A DNA stretch of 64,000 nucleotides from Pseudomonas sp. UBA5706 (GCF_002419965.1 NZ_DIHC01000007.1:1-64000); one strand, 5' to 3'; counted from the stretch's first letter, positions 17,796 to 26,931 are shown. The notes: generated by a model not told the origin, from the letters alone. Made by a program: numbers and translations.

Positions 17796-17895
17796 GCAAA
17801 AACCTCAGCAAAATCGGGGGTCGGCACTTTAACCGCGGGATAAGAGCCAGGCAATCAACCTGGCTGAATCAGGCAGGCGAGCGCATTGAATCGAA

Positions 17896-18459
17896 TCAGG
17901 GCTCAACGTCTATCGGAAAAAACTCACCGTGGCTCCAGACACCCAGCCAGCGTTGCCCGTCAATTTCGCAGGGGACAGCCATATCAACCAACTGATAGAA
18001 GACGTTGCGATGGAGCAGCGCCTCCAGGTTGTTGCGCACATGAACGTACGGGGCAGGTTCCTGGGTAGCGGAATCGATGCTGATCCGCAGAGGATGCTCG
18101 GCACTGGCTTCTATCACCTCTTCGACGTTGGTAGTGAAGCGAAGCACCTGGGACTCGCCCTCGCCTTCTGCCTCCAGCAGCACCGCCACAAATGGCGCAT
18201 CGTCGACCGTGATCCCGACTTTTTCCACCGGGGTGATCAGGAAGTAATCATCGCCCTCCCGACGGATGATGCTGGAGAACAGCCGCACCATCGGTTTGCG
18301 ACCGATGGGCGTGCCCAGGTAAAACCAGGTGCCATCGCGGGCGATACGCATGTCGATATCGCCGCAGAAATCAGGGTTCCACAGATGCACAGGTGGCAAA
18401 CCCTTGCCGGTCTTGGGGAGTTGCGCCAACAAGTCATTGGCTTTACCCGGACCACTCAT
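17896..18459 (-). CDS. DUF1285 family protein
   Basis: A 187-residue soluble protein with no signal peptide. The conserved N-part is LPPVHLWNPDFCGDIDM and the region near 40-60 is DGTWFYLGTPIGRKPMVRLF; both are typical of DUF1285. Function is not known. ATG 18459 is chosen because TAAGGAGC precedes it at good spacing; a longer start would add 8 residues. It sits 10 nt downstream of the DUF4823 gene, so the two are probably co-transcribed. Confidence 0.8.
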   Translation of the reverse strand: MSGPGKANDLLAQLPKTGKGLPPVHLWNPDFCGDIDMRIARDGTWFYLGTPIGRKPMVRLFSSIIRREGDDYFLITPVEKVGITVDDAPFVAVLLEAEGEGESQVLRFTTNVEEVIEASAEHPLRISIDSATQEPAPYVHVRNNLEALLHRNVFYQLVDMAVPCEIDGQRWLGVWSHGEFFPIDVEP

Positions 18460-18469
18460 ACGCTGCTCC

Positions 18470-19075
18470 TTAACGGGCCTCAACGCCCAACAAACTGCGA
18501 GCGTAATCCTCCATGGGCGGACCTAGCAAATCTTCGGGCCGGGTGTCATGCAGGGTGAGCAGCCCCCCGCGGCTGTGAATGCGCGCGGTGTCGATCAGAT
18601 AGCGGGTATTGGTTTCGATCAACATCAGTTGAATGACGCCGCTGTCGACACCCAGCCGGTCGACCGCCTCCTGATCGGACCAATCGTCAAAGCTGCCGAT
18701 GCGGTCGTCCGCCTTGGCAAACCGGGTATAGAGCAGATAATGCGCGCCGGCGGCCCGGGCTTCGGTCATCGCTTCGTCCAGGCCTTCCGGCGAACGGGCA
18801 CGGCGGACCATCGGAAAGTATTCGATGAAGCCGTTAAAGGCCTCCTCGGCAACGACATTGGGACGTGGATAGGCGCCACCGGGCGGCGCGAAAGCGCCTT
18901 GCGCGATAAAGATGAAGGAATCGGGCTGCAGACGGAAATTGTTAATCCGCCGCGTGGAACTGTGATCCAGTAGACCTGCGTCACTGAGCTCGTCATGAGC
19001 GCCCTGTGCAAGATCGCTGACGTGCATGCAGCCACTGAGTGCCAACAACGTCAGCAGTAAAACCAGGCTACGCAT
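18470..19075 (-). CDS. DUF4823 lipoprotein
   Basis: A 201-residue predicted lipoprotein: MRSLVLLLTLLALSGC with lipobox LSGC and Cys16, then Met17, which does not signal inner-membrane retention. The body has YFPMVRRARS and HYLLYTRFAKADDRIG segments that I associate with DUF4823. Function unknown. ATG 19075 has TTGGAGG just upstream, better than the longer in-frame start. First gene of a pair with DUF1285. Confidence 0.78.
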   Translation of the reverse strand: MRSLVLLLTLLALSGCMHVSDLAQGAHDELSDAGLLDHSSTRRINNFRLQPDSFIFIAQGAFAPPGGAYPRPNVVAEEAFNGFIEYFPMVRRARSPEGLDEAMTEARAAGAHYLLYTRFAKADDRIGSFDDWSDQEAVDRLGVDSGVIQLMLIETNTRYLIDTARIHSRGGLLTLHDTRPEDLLGPPMEDYARSLLGVEAR

Positions 19076-19257
19076 TATTTCCTCCAAGGTCCGGCGACGG
19101 AAAACCGGCGAATGGCGGTGTAATGCAGCTTTTGCGCCATGTCGCACATCTGGAGATAAACACCGATCAGGCCATCATGAGCGGGCGTTATTCGCGCAGG
19201 GGGGATGTTAAGGCGTTGGCGAAGCCCGAAAGGCATTCGCCAGGACATGCAAAGGAA

Positions 19258-19926
19258 TCAGTCCGAGGTCTCGGAGGTTTCAGGCTTGAGATCGTGACCC
19301 GCTTCAGGATCGCGCTTGCGTTTGTTGCCCATGCGCACGCCAATGTCCATGAGGAACTGAAAGAAGCCCTCCTGATCTTCCAGCACGTTGCTCCAGAATG
19401 GCGAGTGGTAGAGCGCCACTGCGCCGTGCACCAACGCCCAAGCGGCGCAGTAATGGAAGTACGGCGGCACATCCTCCAGCTTGCCTTCGCTGATTCGGCC
19501 CTTGATCAGCAGGGTCAAGTGTTCGAAGTTCGAGGCGCGGATCTTGTGCAGTTGCTCGACCATCTCAGGGACCTGATTGCCTTTGACCACCTTCTCTTCC
19601 AGCCGATCGAACAGGCGATAACGCTGCGGATCACGCATGCGAAATTCAAAGTACGCGCGCGAGAGCGCTTCCTTGTCCTTGTCGACGTCGGCAGAGTGAA
19701 GCAGCTCGTTCAAATCCCGCTCGTAATCGAGCATCAGGCGCAGATAGATTTCCGCCTTGGATTTGAAGTGCTTATAGATCGTGCCTTTGCCGATACCCAC
19801 GGCATCAGCAATCATCTCGACGGTGACACTGTCTTCACCCTGTTCGAGAAACAGCTTTAACGCGGTATCGAGAATTTCCTGCTCACGGCGACGAAACTCA
19901 CGGACCTTACGAGGTTCTTTGTGCAT
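19258..19926 (-). CDS. TetR family transcriptional regulator
   Basis: A 222-residue repressor-type protein. The N-terminal helix-turn-helix (about 33-55) reads VEMIADAVGIGKGTIYKHFK, the standard TetR recognition segment. The C-terminal ligand domain is followed by a charged tail. The ligand is unknown. A TetR gene lies at the same place upstream of tatD in P. aeruginosa (PA2957, from memory). It stands alone, and the region before it carries the probable rgsA sRNA on the other strand. Confidence 0.85.
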   Translation of the reverse strand: MHKEPRKVREFRRREQEILDTALKLFLEQGEDSVTVEMIADAVGIGKGTIYKHFKSKAEIYLRLMLDYERDLNELLHSADVDKDKEALSRAYFEFRMRDPQRYRLFDRLEEKVVKGNQVPEMVEQLHKIRASNFEHLTLLIKGRISEGKLEDVPPYFHYCAAWALVHGAVALYHSPFWSNVLEDQEGFFQFLMDIGVRMGNKRKRDPEAGHDLKPETSETSD

Positions 19927-20175
19927 GGGAAGAGGCTATGGGTTCAAAAGTCGAAGTGACACATTATGCCTAAGTCGCCGACAATTGCACGAATCATCCA
20001 ACCCTGTTCACGCACAAGACCCAATCAACCCGATTATTCACATTTTCGACCCGGATTAACATTCTGGTACGGCTGTAAACGCGTCGGTCATGTATTGAGG
20101 TATCAGCAGAAGGACGGGTATTCCAAAACTGTTTAAAAAACGTACAGCGACTGCTGGACGTCAGGCGAATATGAC

Positions 20176-20182
20176 CAATACT
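20176..20182 (+). promoter_or_regulatory. Candidate RpoS-type -10 of the rgsA-like sRNA
   Basis: CAATACT followed by TAA resembles the sigma-S -10 word CTATACTTAA, with one mismatch in seven. No clear -35 precedes it, which is acceptable for sigma-S. It sets a start near 20190. I do not see a clean GacA-type upstream box in 19927-20170. Confidence 0.5.
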
Positions 20183-20189
20183 TAACTTC

Positions 20190-20309
20190 GCTGATACGGC
20201 ATCTCCCCCAAGTGCCGGCATCGGTAAAGACACCAACGGACAGTGTGTCTTTGTTTTACTCCTAATGGTCTTAACCCGGATTCACCCCCCCAGAACCCGG
20301 GTTTTTTTT
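20190..20309 (+). ncRNA. rgsA: Probable RgsA small RNA
   Basis: About 120 nt between a sigma-S-like -10 and a strong Rho-independent terminator, with no reading frame. Internal hairpin AGACAC/GTGTCT (20228-20233 with 20245-20250) and a C-rich single-stranded stretch in the terminator loop. RgsA (P16) of P. aeruginosa and P. fluorescens lies next to tatD, depends on RpoS and GacA, and is about this size, so position, length and promoter type all fit. The call rests on synteny and structure, not on an alignment. Confidence 0.7.
20273..20309 (+). terminator. Terminator of the rgsA-like sRNA
   Basis: Stem AACCCGG/CCGGGTT (20273-20279 with 20297-20303) and a T run to 20309. The loop contains seven consecutive C. 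It faces the end of tatD (20334, minus). Confidence 0.8.
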
Positions 20310-20333
20310 GCCCGCGATTTCGTTGGCCAAGTG

Positions 20334-21119
20334 TCAGCTTTTGACCCGGGCGAGCGGAAACAGCCGCTTGAAGTTTTCCGTCGTCTGCTCGGCAAAGCGC
20401 TCGTAGCTCTCGCCACGCAGCACCGCCAGGAACTCAGCCACTTCGCGTACGTACTGTGGCAGATTGGGTTTGCCACGATAGGGAATAGGCGCCAGATACG
20501 GCGAGTCGGTCTCGACCAGAAGGCGGTCCGCCGGAACCTTGCTTGCGACATCGCGCAGCGCGTCGGCGTTGCGGAAGGTCACGATGCCGGACAGCGAAAT
20601 ATAGAAACCCAGGTCCAGGGCAGCCTTGGCCATCTCCCAATCTTCAGTGAAGCAATGCAGTACCCCCGCCTGCGGCAGCGCCGCTGCGCGCAGCAACTCG
20701 AGCGTGTCTGCCTTCGCTCCACGGGTGTGAACGATTACCGGTTTGCCCGTGCTGCTGGCCGCTTGCAGATGCAAACGAAACGATGCTTGCTGCAGCTCAG
20801 CCGCCTCCGGCTCGTAGTGGTAATCCAGGCCCGTTTCACCGATCGCGACCACACACGGATGATTCAGCTCGCCAAGCAGCCAGCCTAGCGCAGGCGCTTC
20901 ACCCGGCTTGAGATCCAGTGGGTGAATGCCAACGGAGCAGTCAACGTCTTCATAGCGGTCGGCCAGCGCTCTCACCGCGTTCGCGTTGTCGGCGCTGACA
21001 CCGATGCACAAAAAATGACCCACTCCCCGTCCGCGCGCAGCGTCCAGAGCTGCGTCCAGAGAGCCTGCGTGTTCAGTGAGGTCAAGACGATCGAGGTGAC
21101 AATGGGAATCTACGAGCAT
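20334..21119 (-). CDS. tatD: TatD family metal-dependent deoxyribonuclease (YcfH type)
   Basis: A 261-residue TIM-barrel hydrolase. Metal ligands: His6 and His8 in DSHCHLD, Glu in IGETGLDYHY, His in VIVHTRGA and HCFTE, Asp in ETDSPYLAP. TatD proteins are nucleases linked to DNA repair; the exact substrate here is not shown. Its place after pilZ and holB is that of the ycfH-type paralogue. Gap of 15 nt to pilZ. Confidence 0.92.
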   Translation of the reverse strand: MLVDSHCHLDRLDLTEHAGSLDAALDAARGRGVGHFLCIGVSADNANAVRALADRYEDVDCSVGIHPLDLKPGEAPALGWLLGELNHPCVVAIGETGLDYHYEPEAAELQQASFRLHLQAASSTGKPVIVHTRGAKADTLELLRAAALPQAGVLHCFTEDWEMAKAALDLGFYISLSGIVTFRNADALRDVASKVPADRLLVETDSPYLAPIPYRGKPNLPQYVREVAEFLAVLRGESYERFAEQTTENFKRLFPLARVKS

Positions 21120-21134
21120 GGGAACCGGAGCAAC

Positions 21135-21491
21135 TTACATTGTGTGGGTCGGACGGTCGGACTTCAGAGCACCGGCCAGATAGTTTTCAATCATGTTGCG
21201 AGCGGTATTGTCGCCGTCGTTGAACTGCACGCCGACGCCCGCAGCACGGTTACCCTGAGCACCTTTGGGAGTAATCCAGGTGACCTTGCCCGCAACCGGG
21301 ATCTTTTCGGGCTCATCCATCAGGTTGAGCAGCATGAACACCTCATCGCCGAGCTTGTAGCTTTTGCTGGTCGGGATGAACAGGCCGCCATTCTTGATGA
21401 ACGGCATGTAGGCAGCATAAAGGACAGACTTGTCCTTGATGGTCAGTGACAGGATGCCGTTACGTGGGCCCGGGCTAAGGGGGACGCTCAT
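21135..21491 (-). CDS. pilZ: Type IV pilus assembly protein PilZ
   Basis: A 118-residue PilZ-fold protein. The N-terminal RxxxR c-di-GMP motif is absent, and the usual DxSxxG is replaced by KNGGLF. This fits the founder PilZ, which does not bind c-di-GMP but acts with PilB and FimX in pilus assembly. It sits between holB and tatD as in P. aeruginosa. Confidence 0.93.
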   Translation of the reverse strand: MSVPLSPGPRNGILSLTIKDKSVLYAAYMPFIKNGGLFIPTSKSYKLGDEVFMLLNLMDEPEKIPVAGKVTWITPKGAQGNRAAGVGVQFNDGDNTARNMIENYLAGALKSDRPTHTM

Positions 21492-21533
21492 CTCAACTTC
21501 CTCGTGGATACTGATGTCATGCAGGTGGCCAGT

Positions 21534-22520
21534 CTAACCCTGTCCGGTCAGCGATGCCCACTGCACCAATAATGCTTCGAGCAACAAAACACGATTCAGG
21601 TTCGCCTTGGACAGTACCTTCTGGCGCTGCATGAGCACCCAGTCCTGCATGGCCAACACCTTTCTTTGCGGCGATTTCTGCGCCAGGTACTGCAATACCT
21701 TGCGCATGTCAGCCAGCCCCAGTCCGCTTTCATCGTTGGTGAGCTGGTAGCGCAGAATGAGATTGGACCAGTCACAAAACCAATCGAAAAGCAGCAACAG
21801 CGCAATGTCTTTCCAGCCCTCGGCCAACTGGGTAGGCGACTGCTGACCCTTAAGCAGCTTCTTGACGCCCTCCACGACCAGCGCTCGCTGCTCACGGACG
21901 CCTTGAGCCTGGAGACCGATCGCAGCCAATGGCGATCCGGCCGCCAGAGTCAGAAGCTCGGCGCGCTCATCCTCGGTGCACTCGGGCAGCGCGCCAGCAA
22001 GCCAAGCCACACTCATCGCTTCGCTCGGCAGTGGGCAGGCCTGCTGCACGCAACGGCTCTTGATGGTGGGCAGCAGCCGGCTGGGCTGGTGGCTGACCAA
22101 CAACAGAACAGTGTTACCGGAAGGCTCTTCGAGGCTTTTCAGCAAAGCGTTGGCAGCGTTGATATTCATCGACTCGACAGGCTCGATCAGTACCACCTTG
22201 CGCCCCCCCATCTGCGCGGTCTGCACCACGAAACTGACCAGATCGCGAACCTGATCAACCTTGATCGCCTTATCGGCTTCTTCCGGTTCCAATATGTAGT
22301 TGTCGGGGTGACTGCCAGCGGTCAATAGCGAGCACGACTTGCACCGCCCGCATGCTTCAAGCCCTTGTGGCTGCTGGCACAGCAGCAGGTACATCAGGCG
22401 TTCGGCCAGCGCCCGCTTACCAATCCCCGCAGGCCCATGCAGCAGATAGGCGTGGGCATGCTGAGTGCGACCGGCTAATTGCTGCCAGAGGCTCGCCTGC
22501 CAGGGATAAGCCTCAGCCAT
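21534..22520 (-). CDS. holB: DNA polymerase III subunit delta'
   Basis: Clamp-loader subunit that works with DnaX and HolA to load the beta clamp. 328 residues, AAA+ fold. The N-terminal GPAGIGKR is a degenerate P-loop, as expected for delta', which does not hydrolyse ATP. Zinc ligands lie in LCQQPQGLEACGRCKSC. Sensor segments are in NALLKSLEEPSGNT. It overlaps the end of tmk by 8 nt. Confidence 0.94.
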   Translation of the reverse strand: MAEAYPWQASLWQQLAGRTQHAHAYLLHGPAGIGKRALAERLMYLLLCQQPQGLEACGRCKSCSLLTAGSHPDNYILEPEEADKAIKVDQVRDLVSFVVQTAQMGGRKVVLIEPVESMNINAANALLKSLEEPSGNTVLLLVSHQPSRLLPTIKSRCVQQACPLPSEAMSVAWLAGALPECTEDERAELLTLAAGSPLAAIGLQAQGVREQRALVVEGVKKLLKGQQSPTQLAEGWKDIALLLLFDWFCDWSNLILRYQLTNDESGLGLADMRKVLQYLAQKSPQRKVLAMQDWVLMQRQKVLSKANLNRVLLLEALLVQWASLTGQG

Positions 22521-23157
22521 GCCGGCGGTCCGCCAGCCGTTGCATCAGTTCCGGCACCAACAGGTCGAGGTTCGCTTGCACCTGATCCAGCGGCAAGGCA
22601 GCCTCCACAAGACGATAGCGTTCGGGCGTTGCTGCGGCTCGACTCAAATAGGTATTTCGTACTGCGTCGAAGAACATACGGCCTTCCTGCTCGAAGCGAT
22701 CCAGACGACCACGGGCGCTGGCCCTGGCCAGGCCGATTTCTACGGGCAGGTCGAACACCAGCGTCAGATCCGGGCGCAGGTCTGCCTGGACGAACGACTC
22801 GAGCATGGCAATACGTTCGATCGAAAGACCGCGGCCGCCCCCTTGGTAAGCGTATGTGGCGTCAGTAAACCTGTCGCACAAAACCACCGCGCCTCGGGCC
22901 AGCGCCGGGCGGATCACCCTCGCCAAGTGCTGGGCACGGGCGGCGAACACCAGCAACAATTCGGTATCGGCGTCCATCGTTTCATCACTGGGTGCCAGCA
23001 GCAATTCACGAATGCGCTCGGCCAGAGGCGTGCCACCCGGCTCGCGGGTCATCACCACATCGACGCCATGGCTGCGCAGGCGCTCGGCCAGGTATTCGCG
23101 GTTGGTACTTTTACCGGCACCTTCCGGACCTTCCAGGGTAATAAACAAACCAGTCAC
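22513..23157 (-). CDS. tmk: Thymidylate kinase
   Basis: Phosphorylates dTMP to dTDP. 214 residues. P-loop FITLEGPEGAGKST near the N-terminus, DR(F/Y) motif in VLCDRFTDATYAYQGGGRG, and a LID segment with RASARGRLDRFE. The start is the GTG at 23157 with AAGGA upstream; the longer open frame would add 59 residues overlapping mltG. Lies 19 nt after mltG. Confidence 0.95.
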   Translation of the reverse strand: MTGLFITLEGPEGAGKSTNREYLAERLRSHGVDVVMTREPGGTPLAERIRELLLAPSDETMDADTELLLVFAARAQHLARVIRPALARGAVVLCDRFTDATYAYQGGGRGLSIERIAMLESFVQADLRPDLTLVFDLPVEIGLARASARGRLDRFEQEGRMFFDAVRNTYLSRAAATPERYRLVEAALPLDQVQANLDLLVPELMQRLADRRHG

Positions 23158-23176
23158 AGACAGTCCTTCATTAGAT

Positions 23177-24445
23177 TCATTGCGGGCTCGAATCGTCTTT
23201 TTCGGCCTTACCGCTGGCCTCGGAGGATGGCTCGACGCCTGCTTTTTCAGGTGCAGGCTTGGCAGCTTCAGGCTTTGCCGCGCCCGATGGCTCAGGCTCC
23301 GGCTGCTCACCAGACCTCTTAGGCTCGGAAGCATCCTGCTCTGGCGCTTTCAGCTCCGGCGCTGACTCATCGATCCTCGGCACTGGATCGACTCCCGGCG
23401 TCGGCACCGTGACGGGCGCGGGGCTTGAACGATAGTCGGCCCGGCGCGTGAGCTGGAACTGCTTGACCGCCGCATTGTGTGCGTCCAGATCGGCGGAAAA
23501 CACATGGCTGCCATCGCCACGCGCCACGAAATACAGGCTGTTGCCCGGCATCGGATTCATCGCCGCGTGAATGGCTTCACGCCCGACCATGGCGATCGGG
23601 GTAGGCGGCAGCCCGGAGATCACGTAGGTGTTGTAGGGCGTTGCCTCTTTCAGAAAAGCCCGGGTGATCTTGCCGTTGTAACGTTCGCCCAGACCGTAGA
23701 TGACCGTCGGGTCGGTCTGCAGCAACATGCCTTGCTGCAGGCGTCGTACAAAGACCCCTGCGATCTGCCCGCGCTCCTGCGGCACACCGGTTTCCTTTTC
23801 CACCAGCGAAGCCATGATCAGCGCCTGATACGGGTCGACATAGGGTACATCGGCGGCGCGCTTGTTCCATTCATCCTGCAGCACCTCATCCAGCCGGTTG
23901 TACGCCTGCTTGAGCAACTCGACGTCGGTCATGCCGCGCACGTAGCGATAGGTATCAGGGAAAAAGCGCCCTTCAGGGAAAACGTTCGGATGACCGATCC
24001 TGGCCATTAGCTCGCTATCACTGAGGTTGACAAGGGTCTGTTCCAACTTCGCCTGCTTGCCCAATGCGGCACGAACCTGCCGGAAATTCCAGCCCTCGAC
24101 CAGCGTCAGGCTGTATTGCACGACCTCGCCTTTCTCCCACAGAGCCAATAAAGATCTGGCATTCATCCCTGGCGTCATGCGGTATTCGCCACTGTGCAGG
24201 GACTGGCCGGAAAGGTTGAAGCGCCAATACAGACGCAGCCAGAAGGCATCCTTGATCACACCCTCTAACTGCAGGCGGTTGAGTACGCCGGTAGGCGATG
24301 CGCCCGATGGCACGTCGAGCATTTGCTCCTGGTTCAGCTTAAGGGGCTGGCGCAGCGCGTTACTTTGCTGCCAGAAAGCCAGACCCAGTAGCAGTCCTGC
24401 CAGAACCACGCCCGTTTCCAGCAAGACAAATAATTTTCGGATCAC
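23177..24445 (-). CDS. mltG: Endolytic murein transglycosylase MltG
   Basis: A 422-residue inner-membrane lytic transglycosylase that cuts nascent glycan strands. Transmembrane helix about 5-25. The YceG domain follows, with ASLVEKETGVPQERGQIAGV (catalytic Glu) and LLQTDPTVIYGLG. Residues from about 345 are a Pro/Glu/Ala/Lys-rich tail beyond the usual family end, probably disordered. Between pabC (3-nt gap) and tmk, as in E. coli. Confidence 0.93.
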   Translation of the reverse strand: MIRKLFVLLETGVVLAGLLLGLAFWQQSNALRQPLKLNQEQMLDVPSGASPTGVLNRLQLEGVIKDAFWLRLYWRFNLSGQSLHSGEYRMTPGMNARSLLALWEKGEVVQYSLTLVEGWNFRQVRAALGKQAKLEQTLVNLSDSELMARIGHPNVFPEGRFFPDTYRYVRGMTDVELLKQAYNRLDEVLQDEWNKRAADVPYVDPYQALIMASLVEKETGVPQERGQIAGVFVRRLQQGMLLQTDPTVIYGLGERYNGKITRAFLKEATPYNTYVISGLPPTPIAMVGREAIHAAMNPMPGNSLYFVARGDGSHVFSADLDAHNAAVKQFQLTRRADYRSSPAPVTVPTPGVDPVPRIDESAPELKAPEQDASEPKRSGEQPEPEPSGAAKPEAAKPAPEKAGVEPSSEASGKAEKDDSSPQ

Positions 24446-24448
24446 GAA

Positions 24449-25267
24449 TCAGATATCCAGAAGCTGGCGAACAAGGTTTTGCAGTTTACGGGTGACGGGG
24501 CCAACCGGCCAGTTCAGTTGCTCGAGCGCGCGCACCGGCCAGATGCCGTAAACGCTGTTGCAGACGAAGACCTCCTCGGCTCGCTGCAAATCTGACATGC
24601 GCAGCTCCAGCGCGCGTACCGGCATGTTCATCTGCTCGGCCATGTCCAGCAGTTCAGCGCGCATGACGCCTTCCACGCCGCAACGGCTCAGGTCCGGGGT
24701 CAGCAACATGCCGCCCTTGACCAGAAACAGGTTGCTGTAGACAGCTTCGACCAAGCGACCCGTGGTGTCGCGCATGAGGCCCTCGGCGTATTCAGGATCA
24801 CTCCACTCACTGCGTGCGACCACCTGCTCCAGTCGATTGAGATGCTTGAGGCCAGCGAGCAGCGGTTGCTCGGCAAGGCGCGTACGACACGGGAAAAGGC
24901 GAATGCCCTGTACGGAATTGGCGGGCGGATACGCGGGCAGCGGGCTGGCCTGCAGAATGCGCCGGGCCGGGGCGCCGGGGGTTGGCGCGTAACCACGCTG
25001 GCCGTCGCCACGGGTGACAATCAGCTTCATCACCCCTTCGCCCAACTGCGCCGCAAACGCCCGGCACTCGCGTTCGATCAGTGGCAGCTCCAACGCCAGC
25101 GCCAGACGGTTGCCGCCTGACGCCAGACGTTGCAGATGACGCTCGAACAACAACGGCACGCCAGTCTTGACCAGAATGGTCTCGAAGAGGCCGTCACCGT
25201 AGGCCAGCCCCCGATCTGTCAAGGACAGGGAGTCGGCCGGCGCGCCATCGATCCAGCTCAGGGTCAT
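24449..25267 (-). CDS. pabC: Aminodeoxychorismate lyase
   Basis: PLP enzyme releasing pyruvate from 4-amino-4-deoxychorismate to give 4-aminobenzoate for folate. 272 residues, fold-type IV: DRGLAYGDGLFET near the start, PLP Lys in GLKHLNRLEQV, and VFVCNSVYGIWPV. The ATG at 25267 overlaps the fabF stop by 4 nt, which decides the start over a longer open frame. Confidence 0.93.
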   Translation of the reverse strand: MTLSWIDGAPADSLSLTDRGLAYGDGLFETILVKTGVPLLFERHLQRLASGGNRLALALELPLIERECRAFAAQLGEGVMKLIVTRGDGQRGYAPTPGAPARRILQASPLPAYPPANSVQGIRLFPCRTRLAEQPLLAGLKHLNRLEQVVARSEWSDPEYAEGLMRDTTGRLVEAVYSNLFLVKGGMLLTPDLSRCGVEGVMRAELLDMAEQMNMPVRALELRMSDLQRAEEVFVCNSVYGIWPVRALEQLNWPVGPVTRKLQNLVRQLLDI

Positions 25268-26508
25268 TCCGCGAACCGGCGGAACACCAGCGAGCCATTG
25301 GTGCCGCCAAATCCGAACGAGTTGGACACCACGACATCGATGGGCATGTTGCGCGGCTCGTGGGGCACGAAGTCGAGGTCGCATCCTTCGCTAGGCTCAT
25401 CGAGGTTGATCGTCGGTGGCGCGACCTGACCGTTGATTGCCAGCACGCTGAAGATCGCTTCAATGGCACCGGCCGCGCCCAGCAGGTGACCGGTCATGGA
25501 CTTGGTTGAGCTGACCGCCAGTTTATAGGCATGCTCGCCGAACACCGACTTAATCGCGCGGACTTCCGCCAGATCGCCTGCCGGGGTCGAGGTGCCGTGA
25601 GCGTTGATGTACTGGACCTCTTCGGGACGCACCTTGGCGTCGCGCAACGCATTGGTGATACAGCGCGCAGCACCGGCGCCGTCCTCCGGTGGAGAGGTCA
25701 TGTGGAAGGCATCGCCGCTCATGCCGAAACCGATCAGCTCGGCGTAAATGGTCGCACCGCGCGCTCTGGCGTGCTCCAGCTCTTCGAGCACCAGCGCGCC
25801 AGCGCCGTCGGACAGCACGAAACCATCACGGCCCTTGTCCCACGGACGGCTGGCACGGGTCGGTTCGTCATTGCGGGTCGACAGCGCGCGGGATGCGCCG
25901 AACCCCCCCATGCCCAGACCGCAGGCCGCCATTTCGGCGCCACCGGCGATCATCACATCGGCTTCGTCATAAGCGATGTTGCGTGCGGCCATGCCAATAC
26001 AGTGCGTACTCGTGGTACAGGCGGTGGTGATCGCATAGTTGGGCCCCTGTGCGCCCAGATGGATCGACAGGAAGCCGGAAATCATGTTGATGATCGAACC
26101 CGGCACGAAGAACGGGGAGATCTTGCCTGGCCCCTGCTCGTGCAGCAGTCGGCTGGTGTTTTCGATGTTGGTCAGGCCACCGATACCCGAGCCCATGGCG
26201 ACGCCGATGCGCTCGCGATTGGCATCCGTGATCTCGATGCCGGCATTGCGTACCGCCTGAAAGCTGGCTGCCAGCCCGTACTGAATGAACAGATCCAGAC
26301 GCCGCGCCTCTTTGGGCGACAGGTAATCCTCGACCTTGAATCCTTTGACCGAACCGCCAAAGCGAGTCGTGTAAGCCGAAAGGTCCGTGTGTTCGATAAG
26401 GCCAATGCCACTCCGGCCAGCCAGAATGCCTTGCCAGGTGCTGGGCACATCATTGCCCAGTGGCGTCAGCATACCCATACCGGTGACCACGACGCGTCTA
26501 CGCGACAC
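25264..26508 (-). CDS. fabF: 3-oxoacyl-ACP synthase II
   Basis: Condenses acyl-ACP with malonyl-ACP in fatty-acid elongation. 414 residues. Catalytic Cys in TTACTTSTH, His in NAHGTSTPAGD and His in SMTGHLLGAAG. The start is GTG 26508 (first residues MSRRRVVVTG) with an AAGGAG box; the longer frame is rejected. A terminator-like hairpin lies between acpP and this gene. Confidence 0.96.
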   Translation of the reverse strand: MSRRRVVVTGMGMLTPLGNDVPSTWQGILAGRSGIGLIEHTDLSAYTTRFGGSVKGFKVEDYLSPKEARRLDLFIQYGLAASFQAVRNAGIEITDANRERIGVAMGSGIGGLTNIENTSRLLHEQGPGKISPFFVPGSIINMISGFLSIHLGAQGPNYAITTACTTSTHCIGMAARNIAYDEADVMIAGGAEMAACGLGMGGFGASRALSTRNDEPTRASRPWDKGRDGFVLSDGAGALVLEELEHARARGATIYAELIGFGMSGDAFHMTSPPEDGAGAARCITNALRDAKVRPEEVQYINAHGTSTPAGDLAEVRAIKSVFGEHAYKLAVSSTKSMTGHLLGAAGAIEAIFSVLAINGQVAPPTINLDEPSEGCDLDFVPHEPRNMPIDVVVSNSFGFGGTNGSLVFRRFAE

Positions 26509-26553
26509 AGGACTCTCCTTTTTTCTATTGACGAAACGCTGCCCTGTTAAAGA

Positions 26554-26585
26554 AAAAACCGCACGCCTGAGGCAGTGCGGTTTTT
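26554..26585 (-). terminator. Terminator/attenuator between acpP and fabF
   Basis: Stem AAAAACCGCAC/GTGCGGTTTTT (26554-26564 with 26575-26585) followed by a T run on the minus strand. It is strong enough to end most acpP transcripts. Partial read-through would give much more ACP than FabF, as cells require. Confidence 0.85.
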
Positions 26586-26614
26586 CCATGACAGCGAGCA
26601 ACGATTACAAAAGC

Positions 26615-26851
26615 TTACGCCTGATGGGCAGTAACGTAATCGATAGCAGCTTGAACGGTGGTGATTTTTTCAGCTTCTTCGTCAGGAATTTCGGTTTCGA
26701 ATTCCTCTTCTAGAGCCATCACCAGCTCAACGGTGTCAAGGGAGTCGGCACCCAGGTCTTCAACGAAAGAAGCGGTGTTGACCACTTCCTCTTGCTTGAC
26801 GCCAAGTTGCTCGGCAACGATTTTCTTGACGCGCTCTTCGATGGTGCTCAT
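26615..26851 (-). CDS. acpP: Acyl carrier protein
   Basis: A 78-residue acidic four-helix protein. The phosphopantetheine Ser is in GADSLDTVELVMALEEEF, the AcpP signature. Carries acyl intermediates for FabD, FabG and FabF, whose genes flank it. Has its own promoter at 26904-26931. Confidence 0.98.
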   Translation of the reverse strand: MSTIEERVKKIVAEQLGVKQEEVVNTASFVEDLGADSLDTVELVMALEEEFETEIPDEEAEKITTVQAAIDYVTAHQA

Positions 26852-26903
26852 ACCGTGTTTTAACTCCTAGTGGACAAATTCAGGCAGCTGGCCGATGGGT
26901 AAG

Positions 26904-26931
26904 TGTATAGAAGAGGTTTTGCGCATTTCAA
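26904..26931 (-). promoter_or_regulatory. Sigma70 promoter of acpP
   Basis: On the minus strand, -35 TTGAAA (26931-26926) and -10 TATACA (26909-26904) are 16 nt apart. They lie about 53 nt before the acpP ATG, in the 185-nt gap after fabG. Confidence 0.7.
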
